From positions 130,949-194,948 of the forward strand of contig JBBHKE010002073.1 of NCBI GenBank assembly GCA_037447655.1: 64,000 bases of DNA, in the 5' to 3' direction. The number at the start of each line of letters is the position of its first letter. Within the stretch, counting starts at the first letter, position 1. Below the pieces are notes generated by a model. It was not told the DNA's origin, did no database searches, and worked only from the letters and a program-made list of their open reading frames with translations. Source of the DNA: Zygnema cylindricum (taxonomy: Eukaryota; Streptophyta; Zygnematophyceae; Zygnematales; Zygnemataceae). Made by a program: the position numbers and the translations under genes. Below are positions 47,001 through 57,635 of this stretch, piece by piece.

Positions 47001-47490
47001 ATGCAGCATTCAAAAATTATTCGCCACTCTCTGTAGTAATTAGTTTTACAGTTTTCTTTTATTAATTTTGTTCCAAAATAGTTATGATAGTTTTTGTTTT
47101 CTCTCTAAGTTCTGTGCATCTCTCTTAGTTTAGGCACGTCCAGGAAATATTTGTTATCTTCTTCCCTTTCCCAGGAATATCGCAATTTGACTTTGCAGAG
47201 AGACCTCGTGGAGATCAAGAGAGAGGGAGTGAGAGAGAAAGAGAGAGGGAGAGAGAGAGAGAAAGAGAGCTGATTCGCGTCTGTTGGGGTGATGTTTTCT
47301 GCAGGTCTATGGCAAATGGAGGACCGTCTACATTGTCATCATTCTTTGTTTGGCAGGTCTCTCCATCTTGTTGGAAATTGTGACATGGATCACATGGCTT
47401 TCAAAGAAGAACCGAGATCCCGAATTGGAGGCCCCATTAGGAGGAGGAACCAATGGGCAACCTCGAAAGCCCGAGGATGTGACACCATAA
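44052..47490 (+). CDS. Tandem-DOMON cytochrome b561 protein, 4 exons, about 636 aa
   Basis: Likely a membrane ascorbate-dependent electron-transfer protein of the plant CYB561-DOMON family. Exons 44052-45398, 45704-45946, 46698-46832 and 47305-47490 all join in phase 0 with GT-AG introns. The exon 1/2 join gives KKFKN-IHGFLSAIGWG, matching the family N-V-H-G start of the b561 core. The ATG has a strong context (GCCACCATGG). Residues 1-43: signal peptide. About 47-200: first DOMON-like domain (EDNSTLAWSLTF, VSWGFNMKD). About 243-270: proline linker. About 272-425: second DOMON-like domain (DDGSLLQWSW, ISWGINEDG). 450-600: five hydrophobic helices with candidate heme ligands H451, H485, H516 and H552. 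The short polar tail ends at a TAA. Most plant family members have one DOMON and about 400 aa, so the second copy is unusual. The gene is free of disruptions. Confidence 0.9.
44117..44153 (+). repeat. Telomere-like hexamer array in the signal-peptide codons
   Basis: About six consecutive hexamers of the CTAACC type (CTAACC, CTAACC, CTTACC, CTAACC, CTAATC, CTAACG), encoding L-T-L-T-L-T-L-T-L-I-L-T. Because the unit is 6 bp, gain or loss of units keeps the frame and only changes the length of the hydrophobic core. Confidence 0.85.
44778..44816 (+). repeat. (CCT)13 microsatellite encoding the proline linker
   Basis: Thirteen perfect CCT codons, followed by a further proline-rich stretch (PPPPSPPPP) up to about 44858. 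They separate the two DOMON-like domains. Linker length is therefore likely to vary between individuals. Confidence 0.95.
45980..46340 (+). repeat. Pyrimidine-rich microsatellite in intron 2
   Basis: About 350 bp of (CTCCCT)n-like sequence with no purine-rich interruption longer than a few bases, lying inside intron 2 (45947-46697). Long open frames on both strands here (rich in S/P/L or in E/R/G) are artefacts of composition. A shorter mirrored purine tract (GAGAGAGGGAG type) is in intron 3 at 47205-47270. Confidence 0.9.
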
Positions 47491-48232
47491 ACATCAGTAA
47501 ACGGTTTAGTTTTTTCTGCAATTTAGAAATTCATAGACTTAAATTATCGTTTTAGGAAATGAAAGAGTTAGTGAATAATAGTAGACTATGTATTAATCAT
47601 GGGAAATCTCCCATGGGGTCGTCCTGCGAGGCTTAACTAGTCCTACACTCTATTTATTGACCTTCAGGGAGGAGAAGGAGAAGTCCTTTCGTGGGACTGA
47701 ATAATGAGTTAAACAGTAGTTGAGGTTTGAAAAACTTGTATCCTGGGGATGAGCTGAAGAGTTTTGAGACGGTTCAATGTATCGAATGGAGGAGAGGTAT
47801 TGCTTTCGTTTGTGTGTATTGAAATCTTTTCTTAGGAAACAAAACAAAATATTTTTCATCTGAGGTGGTGCTTTGCCACCTATTTGTGCTGTCTCGAAGT
47901 TGTGTTCAATATGTACTACGGGTTTTTGGGGTTTAAAAACCTAAAATACCCTAAAGGCTTTTGCTATTCATGCCTATCTGTGTCTGCAGCCTGCTTCTGT
48001 TTTTTTTGTTGTTTTTTGGTTTATTTAAATAAGCAACTTTTTCAATGTTTTGTTGGGTCGAGACATTTAAAAATACCCCATTTAAAACTTAGAACAGATA
48101 AGAGTCCTTCTACCTACCCCATTTACAGGTGGTTAATAGGAGATATGAGAGAATGAAAAACCAGTGGCTATGTGACTTTTTCCTCTGCCTTTCTGTCTTT
48201 GTTTCTGATTTAATACAAGGAATTACATTTCT
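47491..48232 (+). other. 3' flank of the DOMON/b561 gene
   Basis: It contains the 3' UTR of the gene, but no single convincing polyadenylation signal. No further coding sequence is supported; short frames lack any domain. Confidence 0.5.
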
Positions 48233-48257
48233 AAAAAAAAAAAAAAAAAAAAAAAAA
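48233..48257 (-). repeat. Homopolymer run of 25 (A on plus strand)
   Basis: Exactly 25 A on the plus strand, so T25 on the coding strand of the retroelement, at its 3' border. A standard LINE would have poly(A) on the coding strand. Either this element has a T-rich tail, or the run belongs to another insertion on the plus strand. Confidence 0.7.
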
Positions 48258-48297
48258 GCAGGATAAATTAAAAAGCACGATGGTAATCCATCTGAGT

Positions 48298-48630
48298 CCA
48301 GGGTATAAAATGGATGGCATGGCCAAAACTGAAAAACTACTATATAAAACAAATAGAGCGATGGGAACAAAAAGAAAAGAAAAGAAACGATAAACAAGGA
48401 AAATAAAAGCACCCAAACTCAAAATGAAAAGCATGACAACTCAGAAAACCAAAACCTCCAGGGTACAAAAGGGGTGGCATGGCCAAAAGTGAAAAACTAC
48501 AATATAAAACAAATAGGGCGATGGGAACCAAAAGAAAAGAAAAGAAACGAAAAGAAACGATCAACAAGGAAAATAAAAGCACCCAAACTCAAAATGAAAA
48601 GCACGACAACTCAGAAAACCAAAACCACAA
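48298..48630 (-). repeat. 160-bp tandem duplication in the LINE 3' region
   Basis: CCAGGGTA(T/C)AAAA begins both copies at 48298 and 48458. About 150 bp are nearly identical, including AAAACAAATAG(A/G)GCGATGGGAA and AAAGCACCCAAACTC. The second copy has an extra AAAAGAAACG unit. It lies directly after the end of the C-terminal coding block. Confidence 0.9.
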
Positions 48631-48682
48631 CCCCAACCCCAAAACAATTAAATATCTACAAAAAGCAACCCCGTAAGTCCCC

Positions 48683-50948
48683 TCAGCCTGGGGGAGCACG
48701 TTGAGGGAATTCCGGAACTCGGCGACAATCCATAACCCCAACAGCCGATCGGAGGAAAATAGAAGCTTGCACTCGCTGTAAAGCAACCGATAAGCGCTGA
48801 CGATAAAAAGAAGTAAGGACCGAAGAAGGAGGGCTCCCAGGTCCTCGGCGCTCCAAAGCACGTCGAGCACATGTACGAAGAAACTCATCCTGTGCAACAC
48901 CCAAACAACCAAAGATCTCGACCACCATCGGAATAAAGTCATCCCTAAGGTCCCGCTGGACATAATCACGCTCCTTCGCCTTAGCAGCATCACGAGCTGC
49001 CACCCCAACATGTCGAGCCGCCTGACCAACAACTGTAGCTGAAGTAGGGTTTGCCAGAACAATATGACCGAAGATGCGACGGGCACCATCAAGCAAAACA
49101 ACATCCATCCGACGCGAGAGAATGATATGAGAAATCTCTCGACGCACATAAAAGCCCCCTTCGGATTCGATAGTCGCAATGGTGTCGCGAATAGTGTCAT
49201 GCGCCTGGATCAAATCTCCCTCATGGCAGCAACGAAGCAAATGGACACCATCGGGCCCAAGTAAAAGAGGACGGGGGAGGCCCAGGCGAAATCGGAGGGC
49301 GGTAGTGAATTGAGCGGGTGAAAATCGGAGAGTGGCCAAAATAGGTGTGGCGCAAAGCCAAGATCCATAACCAGGTCCACCACATGAGAGAAGACGGGCA
49401 CGCGAAGAATCGGAGGGAAGCGCTTGATAAGGTCGGATTTAATGGCGGCGACAACCCGATCAGAAATCGATTCTTGGACACGCTCAATAGATTTGGTAAC
49501 AAGGGTGGAGAAAATTGGCACATCCACTAGGGCATGGGGAGGAAGAGAATGTGACGCGTCCAATAGAGATCGCTGGAAGGCGAACACACCGTCTGAAACC
49601 TGGGGGATAACATTAGCTAGAACGGGGGTGTCCCCAGCCAAGAAACGGGAAAGAAGAGTAGAGGCAATAAGACACCAACTTCCCAAATAGGCGGCGGGAG
49701 CAACACGAGCATTGGATAATAGACCCAACCCCACAGTAGTGAGAGGGAGGGATGCCTTAATGTGGGCCGATGGCCCAGACTCGCGATCAAATGCCCCCCG
49801 ACCTAACATAGTGTGGAGGAATTCCATGAGGCGATCGTCAAAGGCCGAGAGAGAGGAGATAAATGTCGGAGTGGGAGGGGAAGTACGAGTAGGATAAGAA
49901 GGGCAGTGGGGAAAACACCTGGTTAACATAGCAAAAGCAACTTGGGGATCAAGAAGGCGAGGAAGATTGTCCACTTGGGCTAGATCTGTCTGTAAAGCAT
50001 CATGAAGGAATTGGGTCACGAAAGTTTCCAAACCAAAAGGGCAACCAAGCACTCGAATGCCATCGAAGGGAAAAGGGGTTTGAAAACCAAGAGGGGGAAT
50101 AAACGAAAGTGGAATATCCTTAGGAGACCAAATAGCACACTTCGACGGCTGGACTGAAAGGTTGAGTTCGGCTAAACGTTCCTTGAAAAAAGCATATGCA
50201 AACACGACTTGTTCTCTGGTCCCAATAATGTGCTTATCATCTGCGACCGAAGTAAAAAGGCAAGAAGGGAAGGCGACCGCGGAGGCACGAAGGGACCGGT
50301 AATGGGCGAGGGCGAACAAAGGGCCGCTGAGAGGGTCGCCTTAGCAAGTGCCAATAGCAGAGGAGAGAGGAATGAGATCACCATCGGCCGAGAACGAAAG
50401 GCCGCTTGTCAAAGAATAGAAAGCCCTCACAAAGGGGAATAAATGGACAATCGGAGATGGAGCCGCCATAAGCTCTGAAAAAATCACGTTCCGATCCACC
50501 GTATTAAAGGCATTGGAAACGTCGACCTGAAGGACCAACCAATCCGGATCTACATCCGACAAAGCCCGAATCTCGTGGACCACGGCCTCACAACCCCCCT
50601 CACGTGGCCACTCCAAACTGATGAGGAGAGAATTAATCATGGAAAGAGCTGGAGACATATCGCACGAGCCACCAATCTATATAAAACCTCTCCCACGGCG
50701 ATAGGGCGGATCCCACGATTAGGTTTGGCGATTGCCACATGGCGGGACGCCGTGAGAAGATCACAAATCCAAGGGGGAACATCCCCACTAGCAATAAGGG
50801 AACATACTCGAAAAAACACATCAAACCCCCAGGTACCCGATTCAAGGGGCAAAACATTGCGAAACAACTCATACACTGTGCCCGAGGGGCCCCCCGCTGA
50901 AAGGTGAGGAGAAGAGCTAAGAGCCTTATTGAAAACCTCCCGATCCAA
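48683..50948 (-). pseudogene. LINE reverse transcriptase and C-terminal domain
   Basis: RT blocks: GGPSGTVYELFRNVL, then IAKPNRGIRPIAVGEVLYRL (fingers), then after a frameshift near 50645 GGCEAVVHEIRAL and LQVDVSNAFNTVDR (first catalytic aspartate). The glutamine of the following Q-G-D-P motif is a TAA stop (50341-50343), giving GTC-stop-GDPLSGPLFALAH. Next is TSVADDKHIIG, where the Y/F of the YxDD box is V, then QPSKCAIWSP. A frameshift near 49340 joins the C-terminal region RRMDVVLL ... RDDFIPMVVEIFG ... RQRLSVALQR. From memory this resembles the C-terminal, possibly restriction-like, domain of certain non-LTR RT proteins. That assignment is uncertain. Confidence 0.75.
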
Positions 50949-51501
50949 AGTTAAACTCTCAAAAGGCTCAAAGGCGTGGATGGAAGGGGGTAAAGGGGAA
51001 GGGGCAGAGGGGTGGAGAGCTCGAAGAACCTCAATAGTGGAAGAAGTTCCGGGGGCAAGGGTGAATGGTTGTAGGGCCCGAACCGCTTGAGAAAGCTCAC
51101 CAACACGGCCTAAGTGAATTGCTCGATGATAAGAGGTCGGGGCATCAGATGGCCTAGGTGGCCATCATGGTATGAAAGAGGTGCTCGATACCCCATCCTC
51201 ATGCTCGGCGTGGAGGGCCTTCCAGTCACCACAAAGGAATCAGCGACAACGTGCCATAGTTTCTCTAGCCCCACTGCCCCCTCAACGACCAGGAAGGCCT
51301 AGCACCCAGAGAGAGAACATAAGAAGAAAGTGCCAAGGAGCAATGTTCGTCGGGTTTGAAGAAATGTGGGACAAGGGGAGGTGGAGGGCATCTTGTACTA
51401 TTGTCCTGACGTCCATAAGAATACGGGTGTACAATCACGGGCGAGGGGCTCCCAAATAGTAAGCCCCAAAAACATCCAACTCATGGACGAAATTCCAATC
51501 C

Positions 51502-51735
51502 TCATTTAAGGGGGCCTGACGCGAGTGTGGTCGACGACGATTGAGGAGAGGTGATAAACAAAGGACCACCCAGGGTTATACAAGGTCGACAACTCCGTGT
51601 ATGGAGGGAAATATCAGCCCCAGCGGCAAAGAGGTTGTGACACCCAGGACATTCTAACCGCCTAAGATGTTTACGAGGTTTGGGTGGAGGTGGGGGAGGG
51701 AGAAAGGAATAAGAAGGGCTTCCTGACATGGTCAA
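51502..51735 (-). pseudogene. LINE N-terminal zinc-finger fragment
   Basis: 77 aa with a proline run (LPPPPPPKPRK) and a finger-like CPGCHNLFAAGADISLHTRSC (C-x2-C-x13-H-x3-C). N-terminal fingers of this kind occur in non-LTR elements with site-directed integration. The frame is lost between 51500 and about 50950, where only scattered matches (GRVGELSQAVRAL) are readable. Confidence 0.6.
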
Positions 51736-51843
51736 TAAGTCAAAGAAGCCATGGGAATTAGGAGGGTGAGAGGAAGTGAAAGCGTGGGAGAGGAAAAGGA
51801 ACCATGTGGGATGGATGGGGAAAATGGTAGTGGGCCAGAATAC

Positions 51844-52687
51844 TGTTTTTTTTTAGAAAGCTTTAGTCCTCTCTATGCCTCAGCTGTGAGGGAGAGAGAG
51901 TTGTTCATGACTTAAGCTATTTTTGGTTAAGTTCGGTTCAATACTTACCAAAATTAGTGAGACATTGAAGTTGGGAGTTCACGGTTCATTCACACTTGGG
52001 ACACGCGTCGTCACTTGAGAGAAATGCGTGAGTATGTCCTCCGTGGACGTACGGAAATTCGGCAGGACCACGGGACTTCGTGAAGTCAGTTCTACGGTGC
52101 CAAATCCTCTAATCGGACGGCTGACAGCCGCCGCCAACAAATACTGACGAGGCGTGACTAGATCACTATCACTTTACGTTGTTTGAACTTCGGTGTAAAT
52201 ATTTGGTAGAATAGAATTTTGTTTGTAGTGAATTAGTTGTTTAGTGTTGAAAATGTGGTTTTTGACATACCTTCAGTACACAGGTATACTCACAGTATTT
52301 GTTGTGTTAAAATGTTAGATGTACGGTTGGAATGCCTCCGTACATCTTAGTGTAGTTTCGGTGTATAGAAGTAGGACTTAGTGAATTTGATTTTTTAGGA
52401 ACAAATGATATGAAAACTGTACACTCAGTTTTATGTAATTTTATTTCTGCATATCTCATAGATCTATGAGCGGAATTGATTGAAATTTTGTGTGTGTGTT
52501 CCTTTGTATGTTGACTACACTGTGGAAAATATTCCGGACTATTAAAGCATTTTAGTGAAAGTTATAGTCTGTCAACGTTGCTGTTCAGCAATCAATATTT
52601 GTGGAAGCTTCCTCTCTTGATTTGTTCTACGATGACTACAGCTGCATCTTCTTCATCTTCAGTGCCAGCAGTTGTCTCATAACAACA
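51844..52687 (+). repeat. CopD 5' LTR (844 bp)
   Basis: Starts TGTTTTTTTTTAGAAAGC and ends TAACAACA. The 3' copy is TGTTGTTTTTAGAAAGC ... GAACAACA. The gag ATG (52632) is 56 bp inside. At 52680 the 5' copy has TAA where the 3' copy has GAA, so the start of gag is broken only in the 5' LTR. The primer site GGTCACGGGCCCGCC (52688-52702) is a three-mismatch variant of the iMet half-tRNA site. Confidence 0.9.
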
Positions 52688-53727
52688 GGTCACGGGCCCG
52701 CCTTCACGAATTCCGGTCTTTGATGGACGCGAATATCTATATTGGGCAGATTTGGTTAAGTCTTACTTCAAGCAAGTGAAACCTATTGATGTGTTAAATG
52801 GATCACTGGCACAATCTGATGCCAGCTTTGATCAGAAAAATGACCAGGCTTTGCATTTAGTAAACCTTATGATATCAAAAGAATTGCATATGGCATACAT
52901 TAATGTTACAAAGGCATCAGAATTGTGGGATGCATTGAAATCTTCTTATGTTAAAGTTAGTGACCAGCATGAGTTTATAACTGCTGGTCGGATCTTTGAG
53001 TATAAGTACACAGGTGGTAGCATGGTGGAATACACTAATCGGTTTTGAATGTTACTATCAGAAAATGCATGTTCTAGGGGGACTTTTTCCCCTTATCATC
53101 AGGCCATGATTCTCCTAAAGGGGCTTCCTAATGAATATAAAGGAGCCTCAGATGAAATGAAAAAGTTGTCTAAACCTCTTTGGAATTTGCAAAAAACTAT
53201 AGTTTATCTTGGCAGAAGAGGCTACTCAGACAGTTTTAGGATTTGGAAAACCAGCTGTAGCATTTACGGCTCAGTTTCAAAGGGAAAGTAGATATCAAAG
53301 GAATCGGTTTAATCCTCAGTTTGAGAAATGTGTTTATTGCTATACTGATGGTCACTCCTTAAGAACTTGTCCTTTGTATATAAAAGCTCTTGAAAGAGGT
53401 ACCTTTCGGAAAGGATGGAGACACCGCGGACCTCCCATTTCCCAAAAACCTCCGAATAAAACTGTTGCATTTTCAGCGGAGGATACGGAATTGAAGAAGA
53501 AAACGACCGAGGAAACGACATATGATGTGATCAGTTTTCCAAAAACTGATGACAAAGAGTTCTTTGCTCTTGCCAAACTCGACATGATGGAAGGAGAAAA
53601 GGACCTCGGATGGATAATGGATTCCGATAGCTCTTCACACATGTGCTGGAACAAGTCTTGGTTTAAGGAGATGTCTTCTATTCCTTTACGTCAGATCTTT
53701 TGTGCTTGTGGCTATGCCGTTGAATAA
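52632..53727 (+). pseudogene. CopD gag and protease
   Basis: A short start peptide from 52632 stops at 52680. The capsid/UBN2 region follows (QQVTGPPSRIPVFDG, then 52752-53048 and 53049-53291, broken by a stop at 53046 and a frameshift). The zinc knuckle CVYCYTDGHSLRTC is near 53330. The protease site GWIMDSDSSSHMCW is near 53610, with D-S-D in place of D-S-G. The frame ends at a stop at 53727 and continues in another segment. Confidence 0.86.
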
Positions 53728-56700
53728 AATGCCAAAGGAAACATAGATCTAGTTTGTGTGATAGATGGAAAGGTTGCTAAGAGAACTTTGTATGTTGTCT
53801 TGTATGTTCCAAAGTTCAAGAAAAATCTGTTTTCTACGTCTGTAGCTGAAAGCAAAGGCTTTGAGGTTCTCTTGAAAAATGGCAAGAAAATAGTGAGCAA
53901 GAATGGAAGAGTAGCTCTAGTAGAAACTAGAGGCCCAAACTATTTGTACCGTATGGACTTAGCTAATAAAATTGATTTTGCGTACTCTAGTGTCCTATGT
54001 GATAATGTTTTGTGGCATAAAAGGCTTGGTCATGTGCATCATGAGAGACTTGCTAAGATGATAAAGCATGATATGATAGAGGGAGTCAAGCTTGGTCAAA
54101 AAGAGTCTCATGTGTGCGATGGTTGTGCTCTCGGAAAGCTTCACAAGCTTCCCCTATCACAAGTTTCTGATCACCGAGCCACAGATGTTCTTGGTATTAT
54201 TCACTCTGATGTTTTCGGCCTTTCTAAAGTTCCCTCTCTTGGTGGAAGCCGCTTCTTTGTCACCTTTACAGACGATTAATCCCGATATAGTCGCCTATAC
54301 TTCATGAAGGAGAAGAGAGAAGTCTTCACTCACTTTAAACACTACAAAATCTGGGCGGAGAAACTTCACGGCAAATCTATTCTTGCTTTGCGGACGGATA
54401 ATGGTACAGAGTATGTATCTCATGCCTTTGCTGATTTTTTGAAAGAAAATGGCATCTCTCGTGAATTTACTGCTCCGTACACACTGGAACAAAATGGTGT
54501 TGCCGAGAGACTTAATCGGACTTTGACTGAATGTGCTCGATCTATGATGGCCGATAAAGGTGTGGATCCAAAGTTTTGGGGCGAAGCTTTTCATTGTGCT
54601 TCCTACATCCGAAATAGAGTGGAAACCCGAGCTGTTAGGGGTAAGACACCTTATGAAGTGTGGACAGGCAGAAAGCCAAATGTCAGTCATTTTAGAGTTT
54701 TTGGTAGCAAATGTTTTAACTTGGATAATCTTCCCAATTGGAAGCTTAGTCCAAAATCTGTACCTGGTGTCTATTTAGGCTATGATGATGAATCTGCAGG
54801 CTATAGAGTGTATAATCCTCAGAGAGGATGCCTTCAAACAGCCAGGAATATTCAGATTAAAGAAGAAAGTCAATCTGTTGACGTTTTTAGCATGGATGCA
54901 GCTGAAAGGAATGAGAAAATACAAGAGTATATCATTCTTAAGCAGGTACCTTTTACTCCAACCTCTTCTACTTCTTCTACCTCTCTCCCAAATGCCTCTG
55001 AGCCGTCAAATACTCATTCTGGAGCTGCTCCTTCTATTGATGCTGCTCCCAATACACGCCCTGTACGGCAATCTAGGGAACCAACAGTTCCCGTGTCAAA
55101 TTTTCCGGGGGGAAGAAAGCAAAGCAGCCGCCTTTGAGGCGACCGAGTTGAGAGTGCCTTTTCTGCAAGCACAGGGGAGTCGCTTACTATTCATGAAACT
55201 TTTTCCGTTCTTTAAAAGGATCATTAGATCTCGACTGCAAATGAAGAGATAAAGTCAATTATGGAAGCCCAAACTTGGGAACTTGTGGAGCTCCCACCGA
55301 ACCGGAAAACTATCGGTTGTAAGTGGGTCTTAAATTAAAATTGAATCCTGATAAAACAATTGAGAGATATAAAGCTAGACTGGTGGTTAAGGGATTTAGC
55401 TAAAAGGAGGGAATTGATTATGAAGAGACCTTCTCTCTTGTGGTTCGCTTTCCTACCGTTAGAGTTTTGCTATCACTTGCTGCAATAAAGGATATGGAAT
55501 TGCATCAGATGGATGTTAAGACGACTTTCTTGCATGGTGATTTGGAGAAAGTAATTTATATGAAGCAGCCAGAGATGTATGTAGAAAATGGGAAAGAAAA
55601 TCTGGTCTGTAAACTGTTGAAGTCCCTGTATGGTCTGAAACAGGCTTTGAGACAATGGAACTTGAAATTAGATGAGTATTTAACCAATCTTGGCTTTACC
55701 AGGATCAGTTCAGATTACTCAGTCTATGTAATGCAAGGTGATGATGGAGTGATTTATGTGGCAGTGTATGTAGATGATTTACTACCGATTAGCAAATCCA
55801 TCAATGAGATTAATAAAATAAAATCAGCTTTGAATTCCCTGTTTGAAATGAAAGACTTGGGTGAGGCTAAGTATATTCTAGGAATTCAAGTAGAAAGAGA
55901 CAGGAAACATAAAATTATTTATTTAACTCAAAAATTTGCAATCAAACAATGTTAGAAAAGTTGGAAATGTCAGAAGCAAAGAGGAGTGCCACTCCTATGG
56001 AATTCAAGCAGAAATTGGAGGGCACGGAAACAGATGGTGGTATTTTGGTTGATGATTTCTTAGAATCGGGGGAGGCAGATTCTATGTCCTCCATTCCTTA
56101 CAGGCAGATTGTCGGAAGCCTTTTTTATTTCATGAACTCTACTTGTCCCGACATTAGAGCAGCGGTTGGAGCCTTAAGCCGAAACTTGCAAAATCCAAGG
56201 AAGTCGGACTATGAGGCAGCAAAAATAGTTCTTCGTTATCTTGCAGGAACTCAAAATCTTACACTCTCTCTCGGTGGAGAGGAAGTCAAAATTCAGACAT
56301 GGAGCGATGCAAGCTACGGAGATATGCCCAGCTGACGCTCCACCACCGGATACATTTTGAAGATCGGAAGTGGAACTTGCTGCTGGAGCAACAAACTTCA
56401 GAAAGTAACAACTCAGTCTACCATCGAGGTTGAGTACATGGCTGCCAACTCGGCAGTTAAGGAGTTACTTTGGGTAAAGTCTCTTCTCCAAAAGCTTTTT
56501 TTTATGCAATCTGGACCACAGATAGTGTGGTGTGATAATAGGCAGCAATAGCTATTGCATCTAATCACAATCATCACTTTAAGAGTAAGCACATTGATAT
56601 CAAGCTACATTTTGTAAGAGAAAAGGTGATGGGAAAAGTATTGAAGTTGAGTTATTTACCGGATGAGCAAATGGTGGCTGATATGATGATAAAACCCTTA

Positions 56701-56790
56701 CCTGCTCCCAAATTGAAGTTTTATAGAGAGACATGTGGATTGAGTGCAAATTGAAGTTTTGTAGAGAGACATGTGGATTGAGTGACTAGC
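53728..56790 (+). pseudogene. CopD integrase, RT and RNase H
   Basis: The integrase zinc motif LWHKRLGHVHHERL ... VCDGCALGKLHKLP and first core motif IHSDVFG are in 53758-54279. A stop follows DD, then LRTDNGTEYVSH and LEQNGVAERLN (54304-55137), so all three acidic residues are present. RT is readable from about 55260 with stops and a frameshift, then 55440-55955 with MDVKTTFLHGD and AVYVDDLLPISK. RNase H (55949-56335 and on) has TWSDASYGDMPS-stop and QSTIEVEYMA. The C-terminal tail MIKPLPAPKLKFYRE is followed by a 38-bp tandem duplication (near 56714-56789). Confidence 0.88.
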
Positions 56791-56812
56791 AGAGTCTAAA
56801 GCTTTAGGGTAG

Positions 56813-57635
56813 TGTTGTTTTTAGAAAGCTTTAGTCCTCTGTATGCCTCAGCTGTGAGGGAGAGAGAGCATTTCAGGACTCAAGCTATTTTTGGTTGAGT
56901 TCGGTTCAGTACTTACCAAAATTTAGTGTGACATTGAAGTTGGGAGTTCACGGTTCATTCACACTTGGGACACACGTCGTCACTTGAGAGAATGCGTGAG
57001 TATGTCCTCCGTGGACGTACGAAAATTCGGCAGGACCACATGACTTCGTGAAGTCTGTTCTACGATGCCAAATCCTCTAATCAGACGGCTGACAGCCGCC
57101 GCCAACAAATATTGACGAGGCGTGACTAGATCACTATCACTTAACGTTGTTTGAACTTCGGTGTAAATATTTGGTAGAATAGAATTTTGTTTGCAGTGAA
57201 TTAGTTGTTTAGTGTTGAGAATGTGGTTTATGACATACCTTCAGTACACAGGTATACTCACAGTATTTGTTGTGTTAGAATGTTAGATGTACGGTTGGAA
57301 TGCCTCCATACAGCTTAGTGTAGTTTCGGTGTATAGAAGTAGGACTTAGTGAATTTGATTTTTTAGGAACAAATGATATGAAAATTGTACACTCAGTTTT
57401 ATGTAATTTTATTTCTGCATATCTCATAGATCTATGAGCGGATTTGATTGAAATTTTGTGTGTGTGTTCTTCTGTATGTTGACTACATTGTGAAAAACAT
57501 TCAGGACTATTAGAGTGCTTTACTGAAAGTTATAGTTTGTCAAAGTTGTTGTTCAGCCATCGGTATTTGTGGAAGCTTCCACTCTTGATTTGTTCTACGA
57601 TGACTACTGCTGCATCTTCTTCAGTGCCAGCAGTT
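56813..57635 (+). repeat. CopD 3' LTR, part before the CopA-3 insertion
   Basis: Begins TGTTGTTTTTAGAAAGC after AAAGCTTTAGGGTAG. It is very similar to the 5' LTR throughout. It is interrupted at CAGTT (57631-57635) by CopA-3 and resumes at 58683-58701. Confidence 0.9.

Larger units (their letters stand above)
48233..51735 (-). mobile_element. Degenerate non-LTR (LINE-type) retroelement
   Basis: Minus-strand order: zinc-finger N-terminus (51735-51502), decayed spacer, RT fingers (50948-50637), RT palm (50658 down to about 49340), C-terminal domain (49339-48683), then a 3' region with a 160-bp tandem duplication and a homopolymer of 25 bases. There is no LTR, integrase or protease. No apurinic endonuclease was seen at the N-terminus. 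The 5' end is not defined, and CopD starts 108 bp away. Confidence 0.75.

Noticed and set aside
48233-48257. Poly(A) tail of a processed gene copy on the plus strand
   Set aside because: The preceding 700 bp on the plus strand has no exon-like coding sequence, and no flanking target duplication was found.
48474-48704. Lysine/threonine-rich 76-aa frame
   Set aside because: It is the antisense of the duplicated LINE 3' region and repeats with it. No independent support.
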